A stretch of DNA of 64,000 bases from Luteitalea sp046593715 (lineage in GTDB: Bacteria; Acidobacteriota; Vicinamibacteria; Vicinamibacterales; Vicinamibacteraceae), in NCBI GenBank assembly GCA_046593715.1, contig JBKJQW010000115.1, positions 1-64,000 on the forward strand, given 5' to 3'. Below, in pieces: positions 15,649-24,865 of this stretch (position 1 is its first letter; the number at the start of each line of letters is the position of its first letter). The notes under the pieces were generated by a model, which made no database searches, had not been told where the DNA came from, and was given only the letters and a program-made list of their open reading frames with translations. A program made the translations under genes and the position numbers.

Positions 15649-17567
15649 GCGGCCGGCATTCCCGGCTCGGGGCTGCTTGCGGGCTCGGCGGGCACGCGCG
15701 GCAACTCCAGCAAGCTGTCCAGGTAACCCCGCGTGTCGGCCAACTGTGTCGCCACGTGGTTGGCCCCTGCGTCCCGAAGCGCGTCCGTCGACTCGTCGGC
15801 CAGCGTTGACGTGGCCCAGCGACCCACCGCGATGCGTACCTCGGGCAATGCGGCCCGGAGCCGCTTGACCAGGTATCGCGTCTTGGACGATGGGCTCGGC
15901 GGCAAGTCGACGAGACACACGACCGACACCTGCTTCTCCCGCACCATGGCCACAAACGCCATCGTCGGCATGCCCGCGGAGACGGTTTCGATGGAGACCG
16001 GCAGGTCCTCCATCAGTTGCGCCAGCATGGCCACGGCGGCTTCGTCAGCCGGGCCATTGACGGCGTAGCCGATCACCACCAGGGGGAGGCGTGGTCCGAG
16101 CGGCAGGGGCTCGGCGGGGTCGGCGGCCTCGGCGGCTGCCGTGTGTCGCCTGACGCTGTCTGCTACGTCGGCAAGCAACTCGCGCGTGATGTTGACGACC
16201 GAGGTTTCTTCTTCGGGCGACAAGCGCTGCTCGAGGCGGTCGCGCTCGGCGTAGTTGAGGGCTGGCAGCATCAAGGCGTCATAGACGGAACTGGCCGGCG
16301 CGCTGCGGACATGCTTGTCGATCAACTCGGCGGCCTCGCTCTGATCCCGTGCCAGCAGGCGCTGATAGAAGCCGTACTCGGGCGTCAGCGCGGGCGTGTC
16401 GGCCATCAGTGTGCCGACAAACGAGAGGCCGGGCACGTGCTTGCCGAGTACCACCAGGCACACGGTGAGCGGTGTGGCCATCAGCAGCCCGAGTGGTCCC
16501 CACAGCCAGGTCCAGAACGCCACCGACATCAGCAGCGCGACCTGTGACACGCCGGCCGCGCCTGCATAGAGCGCTGTCTCGAGCACCAGGTTGGTGAACA
16601 ACTCCAGCACCAGGAACAACCCCATCACGCTGAGTGGCCCGCTCCACCCGTCCAGCGCCGCGAGGCTGATCAGGATAGGGGCACCGGCGCCAAGCACCGG
16701 TCCAACGTACGGGATGAAACGCAACCCCGCGCCCAACGCGGCCCAGACCAACGGGTACGGCACATGCAGCACGTACAGTCCGATCAGCACCGCCGCGCCG
16801 TAAATCAGGTTGACCAGCGACTGCATCAACAGCTGACGGCTGACGCGCGTACCGGCCTCGTCGATGGCCTTGGTGGTGGTCGCGAGCTTGCCATGGCCAA
16901 TCAGCCCGATCAGTCGATCGCGCATGTCGCGACGTTCGAGCAGCATGAAGATGACCATCGCCACGACTGCGCTGGCCGTGCCGAGCGGCCCGACGATGGG
17001 TCCGAGCCAGGACAGGCCACCCAGAGGATCAGCCTGGCTCGGCTCCACGACCACTGGCACTGAGGCGCTGCCCCGAGCAGACTCGGCAGTGCCGAGGTCG
17101 GTCTTGATGTCCTCCAGGGAGTCCTTCAACTTCTCGACCGTGCCGCCCTGGCCGGCCCCACGGATGTCGGCGATCTTCTCGCGGATGTTGCCGCGGTACG
17201 TCGGCAGGTCCTCGGCCAGGTGATTGAGCTGCACGCTCAAACCCCAGCCCACCGCACCGAGCACCGTGAAGACCAGCGTCGCCACCACCAGTACCGCGGG
17301 TATCCGGCCGACCCGTCGCTCGACCCAACTCACGGGGGGGGTGAGCACGAAGGTGAGCAGGATGGCCAGAGCAAACGGCACCAGCACCGCCTGCGCCCAG
17401 TACAGCACCATCACGATGAGGACCGCACCCGCGAAGCTGACCCACGGTTTGACGAACTTCAGCGTCTCGTCCAGCGGCCACCCCCATCCTGGTTCATTCG
17501 TGCAGCAATATCCACGGCGGTGCTTCCCGTTGCGAGAGTCGAGCCAAGTGGCCGCGGCGCTCTGCAT
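15645..17567 (-). CDS. AI-2E family permease with a C-terminal Rossmann-like extension
   Basis: The protein has about 640 residues from ATG 17567; the exact start is uncertain because the conserved part begins only at LDETLKFVKPW. Residues 30-380 form an AI-2E/PerM-type permease: paired N-terminal helices (VSFAGAVLIVMVLYWAQAVLVPFALAILLTFVL), a soluble insert, then MQSLVNLIYGAAVLIGLYVL, GAGLRFIPYVGPVLGAG and FWTWLWGPLGLLMATPLTVCLVVLG. The last 240 residues are soluble. They contain VYDALMLPALNYAERDRL and a Rossmann-like part (LPLVVIGYAVNGPADEAAVA, MVREKQVSVVCLVDLPPS) that resembles cobalamin-binding modules but lacks the DxHxxG ligand. The function is unknown; it could sense a ligand or interact with the coupled MBL hydrolase. 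Confidence 0.82.
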   Translation of the reverse strand: MQSAAATWLDSRNGKHRRGYCCTNEPGWGWPLDETLKFVKPWVSFAGAVLIVMVLYWAQAVLVPFALAILLTFVLTPPVSWVERRVGRIPAVLVVATLVFTVLGAVGWGLSVQLNHLAEDLPTYRGNIREKIADIRGAGQGGTVEKLKDSLEDIKTDLGTAESARGSASVPVVVEPSQADPLGGLSWLGPIVGPLGTASAVVAMVIFMLLERRDMRDRLIGLIGHGKLATTTKAIDEAGTRVSRQLLMQSLVNLIYGAAVLIGLYVLHVPYPLVWAALGAGLRFIPYVGPVLGAGAPILISLAALDGWSGPLSVMGLFLVLELFTNLVLETALYAGAAGVSQVALLMSVAFWTWLWGPLGLLMATPLTVCLVVLGKHVPGLSFVGTLMADTPALTPEYGFYQRLLARDQSEAAELIDKHVRSAPASSVYDALMLPALNYAERDRLEQRLSPEEETSVVNITRELLADVADSVRRHTAAAEAADPAEPLPLGPRLPLVVIGYAVNGPADEAAVAMLAQLMEDLPVSIETVSAGMPTMAFVAMVREKQVSVVCLVDLPPSPSSKTRYLVKRLRAALPEVRIAVGRWATSTLADESTDALRDAGANHVATQLADTRGYLDSLLELPRVPAEPASSPEPGMPAA

Positions 17568-17617
17568 TGAAACTCTGCTGCCCCGTGTCTGTCCACTGCC
17601 GACAACTGGAGGCTCAC

Positions 17618-17646
17618 GAGACACCTGCCGTGTTCAGCCGTACCAT
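17618..17646 (+). promoter_or_regulatory. Promoter of the penicillin acylase gene, leaderless type
   Basis: GAGACA (17618-17623) and TACCAT (17641-17646) are separated by 17 bases, the ideal spacing. The ATG of the next gene follows TACCAT after five bases, so a transcript would start at or near the start codon. No Shine-Dalgarno sequence is present. The call rests on hexamer match and spacing. Confidence 0.45.
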
Positions 17647-17651
17647 CACGC

Positions 17652-20087
17652 ATGCCTCGCATGTGTATGGCGCTGCTGCTTGCGGCGTGGCTGGTGTCGG
17701 CCCCCTCGCGTGGGGGCGCTGGGGGCGCTGGCCAGCCAGCACCGGGGCCGCACATCGTCCCGGGTCTCGAGCGTCCTGTCCAGGTGCTGGTCGACACGTG
17801 GGGCGTGCCGCACATCTACGCGGAACGGTTGTACGACGCGTTTGCCGCGCAGGGCTTCATCGCCGCACGCGACCGGCTGTGGCAGATCGATCTCTGGCGC
17901 AAGCGCGGTCTGGGCGAGATGGCCAGCGACTTCGGGCCGGCGTACGTCGAGAGCGACCGTATGGCGCGGGCAGTGCTGTCGCGCGGCAGCCTCCACGGCG
18001 AATGGCTGGCCTACGCCTCCGACGCCAAGCGCATCGCCGAGTCGTTCGTGGCCGGGGTCAACGCGTACGTGGCGCTCACCGAGCGGGACCCGTCGCTGTT
18101 GCCCGAGGAGTTCCGACTCCTCGACTACCGTCCGGCCCGCTGGAGCGCCTCCGATATCGTGCGCATCCGGCATCACGGGCTGACGCTGAACCTGACCAAC
18201 GAAATCGATCGCGCCGAGGTCTACTGCAAGGACGGGGGCGACGCCCCGCGTGTGGACTGGCTGCGCCGGGCGCTCGTGCCCGAGGTGATGCCGACGCTTG
18301 CGCCGGGAATGGAGCCATGCGACCTGCCGTTCGAGCGGCTTCGACAGGCCTACGCGTTGGCGACGGCCCGGCCCGAGTTCCGCGCTGACGGCCCATCCGC
18401 CACCGGCCGCGGCATCGCATTGGCACCGCCGAGGTCGCAGCCACGCGGGCCGGAGACACTGATCTCGGCGGAGGCGCAGGGCTCCAACAACTGGGCCGTG
18501 GCGCCGTCGCGAACGGCCACTGGCCGCCCCGTGCTGGCCAGCGACCCGCACCGCGCACACGGAGCCCCGAGCCTGCGCTACATCACCCACCTTGTCGCCC
18601 CTGGTCTGAACGTGATCGGTGCTGGGGAACCCTTTCTTCCTGGCGTCTCTGTGGGTCACAACGAGACCATCGCGTTCGGGCTCACGCGGTTTTACATGGA
18701 CCAGGAAGACCTCTACGTCTACGAGACCAACCCGGCAAGACCGGACGAGTACCGGTACCAGGGCCGCTGGGAGCCGATGACGTCGGTCACCGAACGCATC
18801 GCCGTGCGTGGCGAGGCCGAGCGCACAGTGATCATCCACTTCACGCGGCATGGCCCGGTGCTGGTCAACGAGCCTGCTGCCAATCGGGCCTTCGCGCTGC
18901 GAGCGGCGTGGCTGGACGCGGGCATGGCCCCGTACTTCGGAGCCATCGAGTACATGCGGGCCGGCAACTGGGACCAGTTCACCGCTGCCATGAACCGATG
19001 GGGCGCCCCAGGTGAGAACCACGTCTACGCCGATACGGGCGGCAACATCGGGTGGATCGCGGCCGGGCTCACCGTGGTGCGCCCGAACTGGGACGGGCTC
19101 ACCCCGGTGCCTGGCGACGGACGCTACGAGTGGGCCGGCTATCGCGACATGGACGACCTGCCACGCGCCTTCAACCCCTCGTCGGGCTACGTGGTGACCG
19201 CCAACGAGAACACCATCCCTGCCGATCATCCTGCCGCGACCATGGGCATCGGCTACGAGTGGAGCGACGACTCGAGGGCGCGGCGACTCCGGCAGCTGCT
19301 GGCGAGCACGACCCCACACCAGCTCGACGACTCGCGCGCCTATCAGCTGGACGTCATGTCCCTGCCTGCCCAGCGCCTGGTGCGGGTGCTCGCCGGTGTC
19401 ACGGCTTCGCGCCCACGCGTGCGCCGCGTGCTCGAGCTGTTGCGCAGCTGGGATGGCACCATGGCGGCCGACAGTGCGGCGGCTGCGGTGTTCGAAGTCT
19501 GGTTCAACAGGCATCTCCGGACGGCCGTGGTGCAGGCCGTCGTCTCGCCGGCTGCCGCACGACGAGTGGGCACGGCTGACCTCAGCCGCCTGCTGCAGGT
19601 CCTCGAGGGGCACGGCGGGTGGCTGCCACCGGAACGCCGCGACCAGATACTCGTGGAATCACTGGACGGCGCAATCACCGAGCTCGAAAAGACGCTCGGG
19701 AGCGACCCCGCCCGATGGCGATGGGGTCAACTGCATCAGGCCGTGTTCCAGCATCCGCTGGCGGCACGTCTGGGTGCGGCGACGCGTCAGCGACTGTCGG
19801 TTGGCAGCTGGCCCATTGGCGGATCGGCGTCCACGCCGATGGCCACGGCGTACCGCTCGACCGACTATCAGCTCACGTCGGGCGCGTCGTTCAGGATGGT
19901 GGCCGACGTCGGCCACTGGGATGCGACGACGGCCATCAACACGCCAGGGCAGTCGGGCGACCCGGCCAGTCCGCACTACCGCGACCTGGCGCCGCTCTGG
20001 GCACAGGGCGGCTATTTTCCGCTGGCCTACTCGCGGGCCGCCGTGGAGAAGGTCACCCGCACGCGCATCGAGCTGCAGCCTCGCTGA
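17652..20087 (+). CDS. Penicillin acylase family Ntn-hydrolase, exported
   Basis: The protein has 811 residues with a signal peptide (CMALLLAAWLVSAPS). The small-subunit part holds VLVDTWGVPHIYAE and GFIAARDRLWQIDLWRKRG. The precursor would be cut before Ser278 in QGSNNWAV to expose the catalytic N-terminal serine. The large subunit shows PVLASDPHRAHGAP, GVSVGHNETIAFG, FTRHGPV and GYVVTANENT. Family members hydrolyse amide bonds in penicillins, acyl-homoserine lactones or cyclic imides in the periplasm. The natural substrate cannot be read from the sequence; quorum-signal or side-chain amide turnover is possible. The length is normal for the family. Confidence 0.92.
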   Translation: MPRMCMALLLAAWLVSAPSRGGAGGAGQPAPGPHIVPGLERPVQVLVDTWGVPHIYAERLYDAFAAQGFIAARDRLWQIDLWRKRGLGEMASDFGPAYVESDRMARAVLSRGSLHGEWLAYASDAKRIAESFVAGVNAYVALTERDPSLLPEEFRLLDYRPARWSASDIVRIRHHGLTLNLTNEIDRAEVYCKDGGDAPRVDWLRRALVPEVMPTLAPGMEPCDLPFERLRQAYALATARPEFRADGPSATGRGIALAPPRSQPRGPETLISAEAQGSNNWAVAPSRTATGRPVLASDPHRAHGAPSLRYITHLVAPGLNVIGAGEPFLPGVSVGHNETIAFGLTRFYMDQEDLYVYETNPARPDEYRYQGRWEPMTSVTERIAVRGEAERTVIIHFTRHGPVLVNEPAANRAFALRAAWLDAGMAPYFGAIEYMRAGNWDQFTAAMNRWGAPGENHVYADTGGNIGWIAAGLTVVRPNWDGLTPVPGDGRYEWAGYRDMDDLPRAFNPSSGYVVTANENTIPADHPAATMGIGYEWSDDSRARRLRQLLASTTPHQLDDSRAYQLDVMSLPAQRLVRVLAGVTASRPRVRRVLELLRSWDGTMAADSAAAAVFEVWFNRHLRTAVVQAVVSPAAARRVGTADLSRLLQVLEGHGGWLPPERRDQILVESLDGAITELEKTLGSDPARWRWGQLHQAVFQHPLAARLGAATRQRLSVGSWPIGGSASTPMATAYRSTDYQLTSGASFRMVADVGHWDATTAINTPGQSGDPASPHYRDLAPLWAQGGYFPLAYSRAAVEKVTRTRIELQPR

Positions 20088-20102
20088 CCCGCGCGGCTGT
20101 GC

Positions 20103-20384
20103 CTACGGGCGCACCTGCACGCCCCGCCAGAATGCGATTCGACCCGCGATCTCGGCGGCGGCGGACTTGGGCGACGGGTAGTACCACGCCGCGTCCCGAT
20201 TCTCGCGTCCACCGGCGGTCACGTGGTAGTACGACGCTTCGCCCTTCCATGGGCAGGTCGTCCGGTGGTCGCTCGGTGCGAAGTGCTCGCGGCGCAAGGC
20301 GTCGGCCGGGAAGTAGTGATTGCCTTCGACCACGACCGTGTCGTCGGACTCGGCAATGACGATGTCGTTCCAGAGGGCCTTCAT
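20103..20384 (-). CDS. DUF427 domain protein
   Basis: The protein has 93 residues. I chose the ATG at 20384, nine bases after GGAG; the ATG at 20393 lies directly against it. The family is recognised from MKALWNDIVIAESDDTVVVEGNHYFP, TTCPWKGEASYYHV and DAAWYYPSPKSAA. DUF427 proteins are small, single-domain beta proteins of unknown function, sometimes fused to nucleotidyltransferases. It is convergent with the penicillin acylase gene (15-base gap), and the greB gene is 78 bases upstream on the same strand. No function is assigned. Confidence 0.87.
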   Translation of the reverse strand: MKALWNDIVIAESDDTVVVEGNHYFPADALRREHFAPSDHRTTCPWKGEASYYHVTAGGRENRDAAWYYPSPKSAAAEIAGRIAFWRGVQVRP

Positions 20385-20462
20385 CGACTGCATCTCCTCG
20401 TTGGGCGGAGACGTCCGCCTGCCCTTTGGACGCCATCGCCCCGCGATCGTTGCGTGCCGGCG

Positions 20463-20951
20463 CTAGCCAAGGGTGTCGTATCGCACGGCGACGATCTCGA
20501 GAGCCTCAGCCCCGCGCGGTGCGCGCACGGTGACGACGTCTCCCACCTTGGCCGTCAGCAGCGCCTTGGCCAGAGGTGACCGCCAGGACACCCGCGTGTC
20601 GCCCGCGTCGAGTTCGTCCACGCCGACGATCGTCACTTCGCGCTCGGCGCCGCTCTCGTGCAGGGTCGTGACCGTTGCACCGAAGTGCACACGGTCGTGG
20701 GTCTTGCCGGAGTTGTCCACAATCACGGCGCGGTCCAGGCTCTTGGACAGGTAGCGAATTCGCTTGTCGATCTCCCGCAATTTCTTCTTGCCGAAGATGT
20801 AATCGCCGTTCTCGGAGCGATCGCCGTTGCCTGCCGCCCAGGTCACCGCGGTCACGATGGGCGGGCGGTCCACCTTCCACAGACGGGCGAGCTCGTCCTG
20901 CAGCCGCCGATACCCGGCAGGCGTGATGTAGTTCTTCGCCTCGTCACTCAT
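20463..20951 (-). CDS. greB: Transcription elongation factor GreB
   Basis: The protein has 162 residues, starting at ATG 20951 four bases after GAGG. The N-terminal coiled coil ends in the acidic tip GDRSENGDYIFGKKKLREIDKRIRYL, a GreB-type pattern; the D and E of DRSEN enter the RNA polymerase secondary channel and stimulate cleavage of backtracked RNA. The C-terminal FKBP-like domain has VHFGATVTTLHESGAEREVTIVG and SWRSPLAKALLTAKVGDVVTVRAP. The length is usual for GreB. It is divergent from the MFS gene with about 107 bases between them. Confidence 0.93.
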   Translation of the reverse strand: MSDEAKNYITPAGYRRLQDELARLWKVDRPPIVTAVTWAAGNGDRSENGDYIFGKKKLREIDKRIRYLSKSLDRAVIVDNSGKTHDRVHFGATVTTLHESGAEREVTIVGVDELDAGDTRVSWRSPLAKALLTAKVGDVVTVRAPRGAEALEIVAVRYDTLG

Positions 20952-21058
20952 CGCGCCTCGATGGTGACATGAAGTGGATGGCGCTTCGTTGGCGGTAAAA
21001 CGACGCCGGCCGGGATATCGTGTGGCGCACGCGCACCGGTGTGCGTGCGGCCTCCCCC

Positions 21059-22330
21059 ATGAAACACTCGACTTCCCCTCTCGCACGCCTGGGCTCATCG
21101 CCCTGGCTGGTCGTCGGCCTGCTGGTGCCGGTTGCGCTGTTGAACTACCTCGATCGCCAGATGCTGGCGTCGATGAAGTTCTCGGTGATGCAGGAGGTCT
21201 CCGACATCGGACTCGAGGCCAACTGGGGCGCCGTCCTGGCCCTGTTCAAGTGGGTGTATGCCTTTCTCAGCCCGGTCGGCGGCTACCTGGCCGACCGGTA
21301 CAACCGCCGGCATGTGATCGTGGCCAGCCTGCTGGTCTGGTCGACGGTGACCTGGGCCACGGGGATGGTCACCTCGTATGAGCAGCTGCTCTGGACGCGG
21401 GCCCTGATGGGCGTCAGCGAGGCCTTCTACATCCCCGCGGCCCTGGCCCTCATCTCCGATTACCACCGGGGCGCCACGCGGTCGCGGGCCGTCGGCCTGC
21501 ATCAGATGGGCATCTACATCGGCGTGATCATCGGTGGCTTTGGCGGGTACGCCGCCGAAAACCCTGCGTTGGGCTGGCGCCTGGCCTTCGAGGCGTGCGG
21601 CCTCATCGGCATCGTGTACGCGGTCCCGCTGTTCCTGCTGCTCCGCGACTCTCCGGCCCGCGCCGATGCCGGCGGTGCGGATCGCCCGTCTCCGGGTCGA
21701 GCCGTACGCGAGCTCGCGGGCAACGGCTCATTCCGACTGCTGGTGCTGTACTTCACGCTGCCGGCGCTGGCCGGATGGATTGTGCGCGACTGGATGCCGG
21801 CGATCCTGAAGGCGGAGTTCGGCATCGGGCAGGGTCTGGCCGGCGTGTCTGCCACCATCTACTGGCAGGCGGCCGCGATCATCGGCGCGCTCGCAGGCGG
21901 GTGGCTTGCCGACCGCTGGATGCGTCGAACGCCGCGTGGGCGCATCTACGTGAGCGCGATTGGCATGGCGCTCATCGTGCCGGCGATGTTCGGCGTCGGC
22001 TACGCCCCACAGACGGGCCTGCTCTCGGTCGCCGTGGCCTTCCTCATCCTGTTCGGCCTCGGCTGGGGGTTCTTTGACGCCAACAACATGCCGATCCTCT
22101 GCCAGGTGACCCGGCCCGAACTGCGCGCTACCGGCTACGGCATCATGAACCTGTTCAGCATCAGCTGCGGGGGCTTTGCCGACTGGGGCTTCGGCATGAT
22201 GCGTGACCGGAACGTGCCGCTGGTCGGCATCTTCGGCACCTTCGCCAGTGTGGCGGTGTTCTCGATCGTGCTCGTGCTGTTGATTCGGCCTCGCTACAAC
22301 GACGCCAGCCCGACCCCGATCGGCCACTGA
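21059..22330 (+). CDS. MFS permease
   Basis: The protein has 423 residues and about 12 membrane segments. Typical MFS marks are NYLDRQMLASM in the first helix, GGYLADRYNRRHVI between helices 2 and 3 and GGWLADRWMRRTPRGRIY in the second half. The sequence resembles the anion:cation symporter and sugar acid group. The start is ATG 21059, after a poor ribosome site. The substrate is unknown; related acidobacterial permeases often serve hexuronate or sugar acid uptake. The stop codon lies three bases from the end of a convergent lipoprotein gene, leaving no room for a separate terminator. Confidence 0.88.
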   Translation: MKHSTSPLARLGSSPWLVVGLLVPVALLNYLDRQMLASMKFSVMQEVSDIGLEANWGAVLALFKWVYAFLSPVGGYLADRYNRRHVIVASLLVWSTVTWATGMVTSYEQLLWTRALMGVSEAFYIPAALALISDYHRGATRSRAVGLHQMGIYIGVIIGGFGGYAAENPALGWRLAFEACGLIGIVYAVPLFLLLRDSPARADAGGADRPSPGRAVRELAGNGSFRLLVLYFTLPALAGWIVRDWMPAILKAEFGIGQGLAGVSATIYWQAAAIIGALAGGWLADRWMRRTPRGRIYVSAIGMALIVPAMFGVGYAPQTGLLSVAVAFLILFGLGWGFFDANNMPILCQVTRPELRATGYGIMNLFSISCGGFADWGFGMMRDRNVPLVGIFGTFASVAVFSIVLVLLIRPRYNDASPTPIGH

Positions 22331-22333
22331 GGG

Positions 22334-23608
22334 CTACGGATCGGCGCGCTTCAACTCCTGCCAGGCCTGGTCCTGCAATGCCGCGCGCGGGTCGAACGAC
22401 GGCGAATTGCTGACGATGTAGCTGCCGTCACCACGGCTCCACGCCTGGTCGTAACCGCTGCTCAGCTCGACGCGGCCGTCCCCGCCCTGCCAGGTCTGCA
22501 CCTCGCGGATGGTCTGCACGAAAGCCGTGTGCATCCGGTCCTGACTGCCCTGCTGGGCTTCCCAGCTCCGCATGCGGCTGTCCATATCGTTCATGCGCTG
22601 CTCGAATCGCTGCGTGTTGGCCGCGCCCTGTGCCTCTATGCCAGCCATGCGCTGCGCATGCCCCCGCGCGTTGGCTGCGGTCTGCTCCGCGATGGCCTGC
22701 ATCCGCTGGTGATGGGTGACGTCCTGCGGTTGACGCAGGCGCACGACGTAGCCATCCACCGCCGCCTTCCATTGCGGGTTGGTGCGATAGCTGGACTTGA
22801 GATTGGCGAGGAAGGTCTCGGCCTCGACGCGTCGTGCCGCCGGGAAGCGGATCCAGCTGCGTTCCGAGGCGTTGCTGTTGCTGAGGCGCTGCATCTGCCC
22901 GGTATACGGATTCTGCGTGGTCGTCAGGAAGTTGAGCACCGAGCAGAGCGCGATGCCCTCGCTGCCATCGCTCCACTGCAGCCGGGCGATCACCGCCGTG
23001 ACGCCGGTCTCGATCTGCCCGCCGTACTGCTCGAGCGCCGCCCTGTTGTGCGCCACCTGTTGCTGCAGCGCCTGCGTCGCCTCGGCGTTGGCTCGGACGT
23101 CGATGATGGTGACGCCTTCGAGCTCGCGCGGCACGAAGATCTGCCGCAGGTACTGCTCGGCGTCGATGGCCGTCCCGACATCGCAGCCGCCCTGCTGGGA
23201 CTGCCCCTGCATCGACGGCAGCATCATCGGATCGGACGCCCACCCCCAGGCGTGATTGGGTAGCGTCTCGAACGAGATCGCCGCGTCTGGCGAGGCGGCA
23301 CGCCATCGTGAGCTGACCATCTCGCCGCGACACTGCTGCGGGCCCTTCCAGACCACCCCGCCGTCGTGGGTCCAGCCCCGCGGCAGCAGCACGCTGAAGG
23401 CTTCGGCGGGCTGCTCGAAGCCGGTCGCGTCAATGAAGCGCGTGCGCTGCAGGACCGTGTGGTCCCGGCCTTCGACCCACGCCTTGCCGGCGGTCGGCGC
23501 AGCGCCAGTGGCAGCCGCCGTGGCGGCAGGCGTCGCGTCCTCGGCCGCACCGGCACAGGCCATGGACATCACGAGCGGCAACAGGGGGAGGAGCCTGCGG
23601 ACACGCAT
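22334..23608 (-). CDS. Predicted lipoprotein of unknown function
   Basis: The protein has 424 residues. The signal peptide RRLLPLLPLVMSMAC ends in a lipobox-like MSMAC, so the mature protein is probably a lipoprotein. An Ala/Thr-rich linker follows, then a globular part (FSVLLPRGWTHDGGVVWKGP, ISFETLPNHAWGW, GVTAVIARLQWSDGSEGIALC) and a helical region rich in Gln and Met (about residues 300-370) that may form a coiled coil. The C-terminal segment has RVELSSGYDQAWSRGDGSYIV. I do not recognise a catalytic motif. Similar lipoproteins are common as hypothetical proteins in environmental genomes. The ATG at 23608 is chosen because it heads the signal peptide. Confidence 0.75.
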   Translation of the reverse strand: MRVRRLLPLLPLVMSMACAGAAEDATPAATAAATGAAPTAGKAWVEGRDHTVLQRTRFIDATGFEQPAEAFSVLLPRGWTHDGGVVWKGPQQCRGEMVSSRWRAASPDAAISFETLPNHAWGWASDPMMLPSMQGQSQQGGCDVGTAIDAEQYLRQIFVPRELEGVTIIDVRANAEATQALQQQVAHNRAALEQYGGQIETGVTAVIARLQWSDGSEGIALCSVLNFLTTTQNPYTGQMQRLSNSNASERSWIRFPAARRVEAETFLANLKSSYRTNPQWKAAVDGYVVRLRQPQDVTHHQRMQAIAEQTAANARGHAQRMAGIEAQGAANTQRFEQRMNDMDSRMRSWEAQQGSQDRMHTAFVQTIREVQTWQGGDGRVELSSGYDQAWSRGDGSYIVSNSPSFDPRAALQDQAWQELKRADP

Positions 23609-23704
23609 GGCGAAGGCCTCGATGGTGAAACGGGCCGAATGGTCGCCACGCGGGCGGTGAGCCGGGTGCGCGAATCGTATCATCGCGCCAGGCGCGGCCT
23701 GCCC

Positions 23705-24715
23705 TCAGCGCGTCGCCGCCACGGGGCGCGTCACGAGCTGTCCCGCTGCGGCGATCATGTCGAAGCTTCGGCGCCGCTGGTCGAGGTCGTACACGTCGGA
23801 CACGACGATCAATTCGTCGGCGCTGGTGCGATCGACGAGCGCCTGCATGCCCTCGAGGACGGTGTCGGGGCTGCCGATGATGCTGCAACGCAGCATCTGC
23901 GAGGCGTGCAGCTTCTCTTCGGCACTCCAGTAGGTGTCGATGTCGTCAATGGGCGGTTGCATCAGCCGACGGGCGCCGCGAACGAGGTCGGCAAATGACA
24001 TCTGCTGCGAGGTGGCGAGCCGACGGGCCTCGGCGTCGGTGGCGGCGGCGATGATGTTGACGCCAACCATCGCGTGGGGCGCCGACAGCTGCGGCGACGG
24101 CGTGAAGCGAGCGCGGTAGATCGACAGCGCCGCGTCGAGGTGCTGCGGCGAGAAGTGCGAGGCGAAACCGAACGGCAACCCGAGTTGGGCCGCAAGCTGC
24201 GCGCCGAACAGGCTCGACCCGAGGATCCAGAGCGGCACCTCCGTCCCGGCGCCCGGGACGGCCTCGATGCGCTGGCCGGGGGCGGTCGGCCCGAGGAAGG
24301 CCTGGAGCTCCAGCACGTCCTGCGGGAAGTGGTCGGCGGCGGACGGGTCGCGCCGCAAGGCGCGAAGCGTCTGCTGGTCGGTGCCCGGGGCTCGCCCCAC
24401 GCCCAGGTCGATCCGTCCAGGGAACAGCGCCGCCAGGGTCCCGAACTGCTCGGCGATGACGTACGGCGCGTGGTTGGGCAGCATGATGCCGCCCGCGCCT
24501 ACTCTGATGGTGCTGGTGCCGGCGGCGATGTGGGCGATCACCAGCGACGTCGCTGCCGTGGTCACCATCGGCATGTTGTGGTGCTCGGCCACCCAGATCC
24601 GGGTGAAGCCGAGCGCCTCCACGTGCCGGGCCAGGTCTCGCGCGTCGTCCAGTGCGATGCGCGTGGTGCCGCCCTGCCTCACCCGCCCCAGCTCGAGTAC
24701 CGAAAGTGGAATCAC
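23705..24715 (-). CDS. LLM-class flavin-dependent oxidoreductase
   Basis: The protein has 336 residues with a GTG start five bases after GAGGG. It begins IPLSVLELGRVRQGG, and then follows the bacterial-luciferase fold with FTRIWVAEHHNMP, IRVGAGGIMLPNHAPYVIAEQFGTL, FPGRIDLGVGRAPGTD and WILGSSLFGAQLAAQLGLPFGFASHF. This places it in the MsnO8-like, luciferase-family subgroup. These enzymes use reduced FMN or F420 and oxygen to oxidise varied substrates. The substrate is unknown and no flavin reductase is next to it. The 150 bases upstream (24716-24865) hold no gene or clear signal other than the ribosome site. Confidence 0.92.
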   Translation of the reverse strand: MIPLSVLELGRVRQGGTTRIALDDARDLARHVEALGFTRIWVAEHHNMPMVTTAATSLVIAHIAAGTSTIRVGAGGIMLPNHAPYVIAEQFGTLAALFPGRIDLGVGRAPGTDQQTLRALRRDPSAADHFPQDVLELQAFLGPTAPGQRIEAVPGAGTEVPLWILGSSLFGAQLAAQLGLPFGFASHFSPQHLDAALSIYRARFTPSPQLSAPHAMVGVNIIAAATDAEARRLATSQQMSFADLVRGARRLMQPPIDDIDTYWSAEEKLHASQMLRCSIIGSPDTVLEGMQALVDRTSADELIVVSDVYDLDQRRRSFDMIAAAGQLVTRPVAATR

Positions 24716-24865
24716 GTTGACCCTCGTGAACCCGGGACGGCCGAATGCGCGCCGAGGTCCTCCACTCCAGTATCGGGCCTGAACGACCGGCGCGCTCTCG
24801 CGCGCAATCGCCCCGGCGGCAAGTACACCGGCCAGGAGACCGAGACAATCGCGTCCGCTGACCGG

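Noticed and set aside
17646..19613. Open frame of 655 codons on the minus strand
   Set aside because: It lies within the penicillin acylase gene, whose translation shows clear family motifs on the plus strand. The minus frame reads as Arg/His/Val-rich sequence without a fold, an effect of high GC at third positions.
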